Part shown: piece by piece, positions 56,181 to 64,000 of the stretch
How positions within the stretch are numbered: the stretch's first letter is position 1
How the letters are laid out: every line of letters begins with the position of its first letter
From: Portunus trituberculatus
Lineage: Eukaryota; Arthropoda; Malacostraca; Decapoda; Portunidae
Reading direction: 5' to 3'
Length of the DNA: 64,000 nt
Assembly: GCF_017591435.1 (NCBI RefSeq)
Contig: NC_059303.1
Coordinates: 6,077,860 to 6,141,859 of the forward strand
Translations under genes and position numbers: made by a program
The notes under the pieces: model-generated
What the model was told of the DNA's origin: nothing
Databases searched by the model: none
The model's input: only the letters and a program-made list of their open reading frames with translations

Positions 56181-57024
56181 ATGGCCGCCTCCCCCCACTC
56201 CCGCTCGCACATCACCAGGGGGGTGACCTTTAGGCAGCCTGAGCCGCGCCGAGAGTTACTGCACCACTCCGGAGATTCCTCGACATTAGAGTGAAGATCG
56301 GCAAGCGTAATGACCCAAAACCCTCCCTGGAAGAAAGGAAAGTCTAAAAGGAGGTGAAAAAAGGCTAACAAAATTTCACTTTTTCCTCCCCCAACAAACG
56401 GAGATATAACGATACACTAAAATGGTAATCAGAAAACCATGAACGTCACCGTAAAATAAACATCGACCTTTCCGAAATTGCCTTAAAACGACCAGCTGTA
56501 CTTGGCGCACGACACTAAACTAGATACAACTATTGCATAGCACTGAATAAGGGAACAATTGCCCTTGCCCTCGCTCGCCCAACCAATCCCGCCGAGGCAG
56601 AAACAGACACAAGAAGCAGAAGCGCGTGTGGGTACTGAATACAACGCTGAACTCTACGGTGACTGCTGGCTTGCACTGAGTAAGGGAAAGCTCGGAGTAG
56701 ACAGAAGAAAGAGGAGAAAGTTTGGATACTGAATGGAAAACTGGACTCTATGGGACCGCTGGGTTGACCGGGTGCAACTTATAGACCGGTGCCTGAGGGA
56801 TGCACAAGGCAATAGACTAAGGGACGAAACAGGCATCTTCTAGGCCATTGCCGTGAGTCTTCAGGACACCGTAACGAATGCTTGGAATGAAGGCCGTGAA
56901 GGAAGGAAGCGCGCAAGTGGACAGGCTAGGAGACTCAAGGTGACGGTAAGAATTGAGTTCGGAAAGTGCAATAAGGAAATGAGGGAAAATGGTAAATAGG
57001 GTAGAAAGTGAAGATACGTAAGGG

Positions 57025-57071
<47 letters not shown>

Positions 57072-57858
57072 GGATGAACAAGAACGAAAAGATAGACAAA
57101 ATATATTAAAAAAATGAGCAGGGAAGAGAGGAAGGAGCAGGAAATATACAGAAAGGAAAGGGGACACTAACATGTGAAAATTAAATGTACATGAGATAGA
57201 AGGGAGAAAAAGAAAATAAAGAATAATTGGAAAAGATAAAGGAAGAAAATGAATTAACAGACAGTGAGAATAAGTAAAATCTAAATGAGATAAGGAATCA
57301 ATCAGTAGATAACAAAACACTAGCCACTTTCTATGTACGAAATGGAAAAAAAGAATTAAAAGAGGATAAAAAAAGAATAAAACCAAAGAAAACAAAGAAT
57401 AGAAAAGAGATAAAAGTTTCATTCAAGCAAGGAAGATAAAGATGAAGAGGAAAGATAAGGAAGAGAAGAGAAGGAAGAAGAGAAGGGAGCCAGGGATCAG
57501 AGTAGAGGAGGGAGGGAAGACGGGGTGGGAATAAGGGGTGAGAGGATAGCAGGGGGAGGGAGACTAAGCAATAACAACAGGACTGGAGATAAGTTCGAGC
57601 CATTACAGAGGCGGCGGCCATTAGCGGCTGGAGTGTCATTGATGGCCGCTAGGTGGAAAGATTAATGTCCCGCAGATCGAGTTTTCGCTAATGTGTGTGA
57701 TAAACCTCGTTGTCTGTGCTTTGCCTTCGTCTGCCGCGCCTCGCCTCGCCTCGGCTTTGAAGACCGGGGAGAAAAATGGTCTTATCTTATTTTTCTTCAC
57801 GTATTTTCATTTCATAAGGGTGTTTTTTTCTGCCTCACATTCACGCTGGATGAGAATA

Positions 57859-57862
<4 letters not shown>
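56181..57862. other. No gene recognised; purine-rich 56880-57560
   Basis: A long A/G-biased block surrounds the GA array at 57027; the 201-codon minus frame there is a compositional artefact. Confidence 0.55.
57027..57066. repeat. (GA)n microsatellite
   Basis: A 40-bp array. Confidence 0.95.

Positions 57863-57919
<57 letters not shown>
57863..57919. repeat. (GT)n microsatellite
   Basis: A 57-bp array. Confidence 0.95.
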
Positions 57920-57921
<2 letters not shown>

Positions 57922-58149
57922 ATGAGGACGTTTTTTTTTTGCTTTTCTCGGTGATTCTTGCTCATATTCATTAATTTCGTTCATTTTCCTGTGTTTGGTG
58001 TTTTCATCTTGGCCACAATTAAGCCACACTGAGGCTGCTTTTGTCTCAGTGTTTCATTCTTAGTGTTATTCTTATTTTTGGCGAGACGTGAGCAGTTCTT
58101 TAATGAGAAAAATAGTTACTTGGAAATAAAACTTCTCTAGACTGGTATC

Positions 58150-58233
<84 letters not shown>

Positions 58234-58234
58234 C

Positions 58235-58270
<36 letters not shown>

Positions 58271-58301
58271 AGTTTAGTAGCTGTAGTAGCATTAGTAGCA
58301 T

Positions 58302-58360
<59 letters not shown>

Positions 58361-58395
58361 ATAGTAGCAGTAGTACTAGTAGTAACAGTAGCAGT
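58150..58395. repeat. Compound (AGT)n-(TTG)n-(AGT)n microsatellite
   Basis: An AGT array (58150-58233), a TTG array (about 58236-58269) and a second, less regular AGT array to about 58395. Confidence 0.95.
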
Positions 58396-58959
58396 AAAAT
58401 TATAAAGACAAAACAAGATAAACAATAACAACAACAATGTCACCAACAACACCCACACAGTCAGAGTCAGCTAACCAGACAGACAGACAGACATACAGAA
58501 TAGCAAGCCTGAACCAGAACGCGCGAGTATAAATTCCCCGTGCCAATTCCTCGCTAAAGGCTGGCGCACACAAGCTGGCCGTGACCAATGCAGCGAGGGT
58601 AATGCCGCTTCACACTTCACCAGCCTCGCATCGCCGCCAGATAGAGGCATTACTACCCTGCATGCCCCCCTCGCCACCCTCCAGCGTGCCCCATCCCGTT
58701 CCTTCCCGTCCCTTCCTCCTTAAGCCTCCTCTCGTCGATGCTAATGAGAACGTGACGGCCTCGGGTAAATAGCAAGGCCCCGAGCGTCCCGACAGCGTTC
58801 TCGTATTAAAGTTTGTATGTCATCAGTTTAGTCATTTGTATATTGATAAGTTTCCCGGCGCCGCTCAAGCCAGAGAACATTCCCGAGGCAGAAAGTTTGA
58901 GGAGTTAACATCTCACTCCTGCTTCTCACTCCCTCTTTCTATGCGAGTTTACTTATCTT

Positions 58960-58987
58960 CCTCCTCCTCCTCCTCCTCCTCCTCCTT
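58960..58987. repeat. (CCT)n tract
   Basis: A 28-bp trinucleotide array. Confidence 0.9.
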
Positions 58988-60477
58988 CTCCTACCGCTCG
59001 TTGTACACCGTCCTTCCCCTCGTACTCTCCAACATCTCACTCTTTCCTTCCTCTCTCTAACTCCTCTGATCCTCCTCCTACGCCCTTTCCCGCCTCCAAC
59101 CTCGCATCCTCATTCTCCCACGCCTCTCTTCGTCTCATGCTTCCCCTCATCTTCCTTCCCTTCCCTTCGCCTCCTCCCAGCTCCTGTCTCCCCAGAGAAT
59201 ACGGACGGATCACCTCCAATCTCCTCCCATTTTCCGAAAGGTGGAGAAAATTAACAATATATATCACGGGACAAGTGAAGGATTGTTATGACTGCTAGAG
59301 GCGTGCAGGACTCGGCCGGCGGAGCGAGGGGAGCGAGTCCTGCAGTGCCGAGTTGGCATCATTGGAGTGTATCATTCTAACACGTATATTAAGGAGGCTC
59401 ACGGGAGATTTCCTCGAAAGATAGAAAACGGAGCGTCGCCATTTGAAAAAGAAAAGGGGAAGGAGAAGAATGCGGCACGAAGGACGAATGACGGGTTAGA
59501 GATATGGAAATCGATGGAAAATATGAGAAAAAAGGCGAATGAAGAAAGGAATAGAGGATGGAGGGCAAAAGTGGGAAAATCGATGAAGATGAAGCAGAAA
59601 ACTTAAAAGGAGAGAGGATATAAAAAGACCGATGATACTAAAGCAGGAATGCTCATGAAAATGTAAGAGGGAGAGGATGTGGAGCACTCAATAGATAACA
59701 AAAACACTTGCCAATCAATCAGAATAGATATAGAAAACAAGAAGTAGGATGTGGAGAGCAGCAAAGACAAGGTTACAAAATGTCAAGCTTCACTGAGCAA
59801 ATAATGAAGAACATGTACCGAATAAACGAACAATGCACACGAGTTTAAGACTGATATACATTCTGGTACTTTGATGTATCACTGCATTGGGCCAAATAAT
59901 TCTATTGCACAAAACAATTAACTACGAAAACAGACAAAAGAACGGAGAAACAGACAGAGAACACAGACATAGCCATTCATTCGACCCCCCAACACACACA
60001 CACAGGCACCAGAAAAACCCACAAACTTTGGTGGGAGGGAGGGAATACAACAGCCAGCAAAGTTTCTACATACGACTGTAGTTTTGGAGACAGGTAGCGA
60101 AGGTAGTAGCCGTGAGGACGAATAGTTACGAATTATACGACTTTCTGACTCCCTCAAGATCCCAAGGTGGGGCGCGGCGGGCGACAACTTTCCCATTTCC
60201 AACTCGATAAGGTAAAATAAATGCAGTCAAAATAGCGGAACAAAAAGCAACGCGCGGCAGTCCCTCCACAGTACACAAAGGAGGTGCCACGAGAAGGAAA
60301 ATACCAAGAAATGTTTAGAGTTTACCTGTAAATCTCCAAGTCCGTGAGGGGAGCGAGGAAGCGAGGGGATGGGGAGAGCTGCCGAGGGGAATTAAGAGTG
60401 AGGAAAGAGACTGGTAAGCGGTGTCAGGGTGCGGTGGGGATGCTACGAATGGTGAGCGGGGGAGAGTGACGAGTGCT

Positions 60478-60545
60478 GTAGTAGTGGTGGTGGTAGTACT
60501 GGTGGTGGTGGTGGTGGTGGTGGTAGTGGTGGTGGTAGTGGTGGA
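60478..60545. repeat. Imperfect (GGT)n tract
   Basis: About 68 bp of GGT and AGT triplets. Confidence 0.9.
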
Positions 60546-60711
60546 TGAGGAAGGCTCTGGATCGGCAATGGTAATGTACAGAGGTCATTAAAAGAGTTTA
60601 TGGGAATGTTAAGGTTTAAATGGTTACAAAAGTGAAATAGGTGGCGTGTAGTGACTCCAAGGGTGCCGCGATGGAGATGATTAATAGAACGATGAGTCGT
60701 CCTTACTCCTA

Positions 60712-60713
<2 letters not shown>

Positions 60714-60770
<57 letters not shown>
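60714..60770. repeat. (CT)n microsatellite
   Basis: A 57-bp array. Confidence 0.95.
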
Positions 60771-60775
<5 letters not shown>

Positions 60776-61662
60776 TCATTCATCTTGATATACGAGACAC
60801 ATGCTATTCCCACAGGCGTCAGCATCATACATATTTCAAGCTCACACCCACGAGGCATCAAAATAATCCTTTATATTCCTTTGACATCAACAGATTATCA
60901 TCCAACGGTCAGCGCTTAGGATGGGAGGCTGTGTCCTTCCTCCCTCCTTCTTCCCCTTCCTTTCTTTTCTCTGTATCCCTCACCCGCTTCCCAACAGTCC
61001 TCTGGCAGACTTTCCTGTATCGATTTTAATTTTTCGGTCGATTAACTGAAGCGCGGTACAGCGGGCGGCTCATCCTGCTACGAACAGCCTGTAAAATATG
61101 AGTTTTCCCGCGAGGTCATCACCATAGGGTAGCGAGGGAGGCAAGGCGGAGCAATGGGGCCCTGCAGACGCTAATGGTGATGTGGGGCGAGGCAGGGCGA
61201 GGAGCGGCAAGTCGAGGGTAGTTAGGAGAACGTTAGAGTCCTTCTGGGAGGGAGAAAAATAACAAACTCCGCAGTGTTTGAAGGCAGCCAGTGTCGCTCG
61301 GTCACTCAGCAGTCTGCCTTCAGTGGACTCCAAGACACTAAACTTCTTGAGGACTTTATGGAAAAAAAAAATGAGCTGGTGTGTGCCCGATTTTTTTTTT
61401 TTTTCAGTGCCGCGTGGGAGCCGGTCACTCTGTCAAAGTCAGACCCGAATTGGAAAGCCATCTATTCTTTCGTTTTTTTTTTTTTTCCACCGGGTTGTGA
61501 ACTCCCAATAACTTTGTTCCGGTACTGCAGCAAGGCTACCCGGCAGGCGTGGCGCGGGGCGGGAAGTACTGGACCACGGGAGACGATAAAAAAAAAAAAA
61601 AAGTAAACAAATAATAAAAGAAAAAATATACAAACAAACAAAAAGTCAACTCTCAAACGCAG

Positions 61663-61663
<1 letters not shown>

Positions 61664-61723
<60 letters not shown>
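61664..61723. repeat. (CA)n microsatellite
   Basis: A 60-bp array. Confidence 0.95.
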
Positions 61724-61724
<1 letters not shown>

Positions 61725-62782
61725 GGACCAACAATGTCCTCATGCCATAAATTGACGTGCAGTCGTGCAATATTTCACATCTGCTTCTTAACTCAAAACC
61801 AAGACGCCGAATGGTCTCCGCGAAACAGACTCAGCCACCCCGGGGAGCACAGACAAGTTTTAGCTGTACAGGACTTTCTTTTGTCCAGACTCCCCGGAGC
61901 TGAAAGGGGAAGGGGGAAAGGAGTGGGAGGAAGGAAGGGAAAAAGGGGAGAGTGGAAAGGGGGTTAGTTGGAAAGGAGGATGTGGGAAAGGGTAAAGGGA
62001 TAAAGGGAGAGAAGATGGTCAAGCAATTCCTGTCAGTTCAAGGCAACCATTGGGAGGCAACACTTTGGTCCGCTGTCCTATAAACGAAGGGTCAGCCGTC
62101 CTTAACTGGAGATAACACAAAGTTATCAGAAATTCAATTGGTCTATTTCACTGCCTCAGATTGTGGAATGGAGGAAAGGGAAGAGAGGGAAGGAGAGGGA
62201 ACAGAGGAATGCCGGGGAAGCGATAAGGTGTATACAAGCTGCCCTCTAGAAACACCCTGTGAAATATTAAATTCGAGGTAAAGATAACATTGTAGTAGAT
62301 TAGGTTGAAAAAACATTAAAAAAGTAAGGTTAAAAAAGAATGAATATGTAAAGACAAAATCAGGCTATTAATGAAAGAAAATTTAAACTAATACCACAAA
62401 TACAATAGAAGTGTTTCGTTTGATCTAAAATTATTAATATGAATCCTAACCACCACACAAACATCCCTTATTTTCCCTTAGATGTGGCAGTGCACGCAAG
62501 TTTTCAATTAGTCTCCTCTCATTGGCACTCTTGGCACCCTGACCCGAGGCGTGACCAGGGCAAGCGTCCACCCAACACTCGGAACTTGGCCACTCCACGC
62601 GATTACCACATTTCCACGGCCTGAATGGAGGGTAATAACGGTCTCCTAGATTCCTCCAAGTTCCTCAATGTTCGTTGTAGCCCTTCCAGGAATGAGAACC
62701 ATACAGATTGTCTCCAGGTTAAGTCACTTCCGGCCTTACATCTTACCTTTTCTCTCCCTGTCCACTATTTCCTTGTTAGTCT

Positions 62783-62990
62783 GAGGCCCATATTCTGAAA
62801 CTTTTGGCCTCACCTCCACTAATTTTAAAAGGATATAGTTAAAGTTACACGGATTTTCAGCAGTGTTTTTACGCTTCTAGTGAAAAATTAGCAAGCATGA
62901 CTAACAGGAGAAACACTCTTGACAATGCCGATAATCATGTTTGCAGCCTTTGAAAATAGTCGTGGTTAGAGAGAACATTCCTGAATAAAG
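62783..62990 (+). mobile_element. Family B repeat, best-preserved copy
   Basis: The left end GAGGCCCATATTCTGAAAC and the right end, read in reverse complement as TATTCAGGAATGTTCTCTC, are similar, so the element is probably a TIR-type non-autonomous transposon of about 200 bp. No coding capacity is present. Ends were placed by eye. Confidence 0.55.
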
Positions 62991-64000
62991 TCCGTAGAAT
63001 CCTGAAGGAAGAGAGACAACCGACCCCGCACGTTGCACTAAGAGGGTGGAGTGAAAACAACAAGCAGTGGGAGATTTATAGAGACAAACTGCGGGATGAT
63101 GTGAACCCGAGAAGGCCACTGGGTAGACTGATTCATCCTTATGCCGTGGCTACTGAAGAATGGCGCTCTTCATCACAGAAACATGAGGATATATATACTT
63201 AAATGCACTGAAGAGGAAAAACAGTGCATGGCTAGAGCAGATTTGCTCAGGATGATACTAGAGAAGCACACAAATAACTGTAGTTGTGCCTAGCGTTTCA
63301 TCTCTTTCACTGTCACTTATGTAAAGAATTAGTAAAAAAAAATAATGGAAAAGTAATACCGACATACATAAATCGGAGAACATACTCAAATAAAAACAGA
63401 ATAAGAGGAACAAGTATAATATAAGGAAGATGTAGAACACGAGTTAGTACAAACAGAAAATTTAAAGATGAGTCATCGTTAAAGTACGACCATAGATGAA
63501 CAATAAGTCAACACGAGACGTCCAGAGTCCGACAGTAAGCGATGTGGAGAGGTGACCACCTGACCCATTGTGGGAAACGGAGACTCCCACCACCTCCCCT
63601 CCGCCTCCTTTCTCCCCTCCATCAGATGGTATCACAAGACACACTCGCCTCCGGAACACGGTCGTGAATCTCATCAACTGCCCAATAGCTCGTCTTGGCC
63701 GGAGCTGGAGAGGCTGTGGGGACGCAGAAGCATTGCCGGCAGGAGGAGGAAGAAGAAGAGAGGAAAATGAGGAGTAGGAGGAAGAGCGCTGCGCCACAAG
63801 ATCACTGCTTTTCCCGCCTCGTTATCGCGCCGGCCTGAAGGACACACTCACTACATTATTTAATCGCAAGGTTTGCCTGACTATGTAAAAATATAGAAAA
63901 ATGAAAGATAAGGTCGCGCGTGGCCTTGAGGCGTACGATAGTGAACATAAACAACGACGACAAAAGCTGACGGCCGCCATGCCTCACCCGCCACCAAGAG
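62991..64000. other. No gene recognised
   Basis: AT-rich to 63480, then GC-richer to the window end. A gene could begin beyond the edge. Confidence 0.45.

Larger units (their letters stand above)
58396..62782. other. No gene recognised
   Basis: C/T-rich 58900-59200, purine-rich 59440-59660 and 60260-60480, and several homopolymer runs at 61360-61610. No supported coding frame. Confidence 0.5.

Noticed and set aside
61500..61605. Possible poly-A-tailed retroposon before the A-run at 61590
   Set aside because: No tRNA- or 7SL-like head and no second copy in the window.

Overview
This window reads as nuclear DNA of an arthropod, most likely a decapod crustacean. That is inferred from three things: the very high density of long, pure dinucleotide arrays ((GA)n, (GT)n, (AT)n) and trinucleotide arrays ((AGT)n, (AAT)n, (GGA)n); small dispersed TIR-like elements and a tRNA-derived SINE; and one eukaryote-style coding gene in about 64 kb. 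There is no operon structure, no bacterial gene set, no rRNA and no CRISPR array. The species was not identified.

Layout. Positions 1-9700 are non-coding, with many microsatellites, two copies of a roughly 210-bp TTAA-flanked MITE-like family (family A) in the first 3.1 kb and a third near 6.9 kb, plus pieces of a second repeat family (family B). A GC-rich stretch lies at 9750-9890. The only gene I can defend occupies 10957-13731 on the minus strand: a 924-residue, single-exon frame with an N-terminal coiled coil, an acidic linker, a central pair of RRM-like modules resembling the ORF1/Gag-like proteins of non-LTR retroelements, a low-complexity Ser/Pro-rich region and a short Cys-rich C-terminus. 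It is preceded by a GC-rich region with a 10-codon upstream ORF. From 14.3 kb to 64 kb I found no second convincing gene. That space holds about 40 microsatellites (the longest are (AT)n 31427-31689 and (GA)n 47440-47706), a tRNA-derived SINE at 17719-17983 and a truncated inverted relative at 50792-50887, a fourth family A copy at 46.9 kb, more family B copies at 43.3 and 62.8 kb, and four diverged tandem repeats (22.1, 40.9, 42.0 and 55.7 kb). Long purine- or pyrimidine-biased stretches are common.

How the pieces relate. The gene is the main biological interest: it looks like a host gene carrying a retroelement ORF1-type domain without that family's zinc knuckles or a downstream reverse transcriptase. 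The repeats show a layered history. Family A sits inside family B at two separate places, microsatellites begin at or inside family B and SINE ends, and GA arrays are often paired with a nearby TC array in inverted orientation. All similarity statements come from reading the sequence by eye; no database search was possible.
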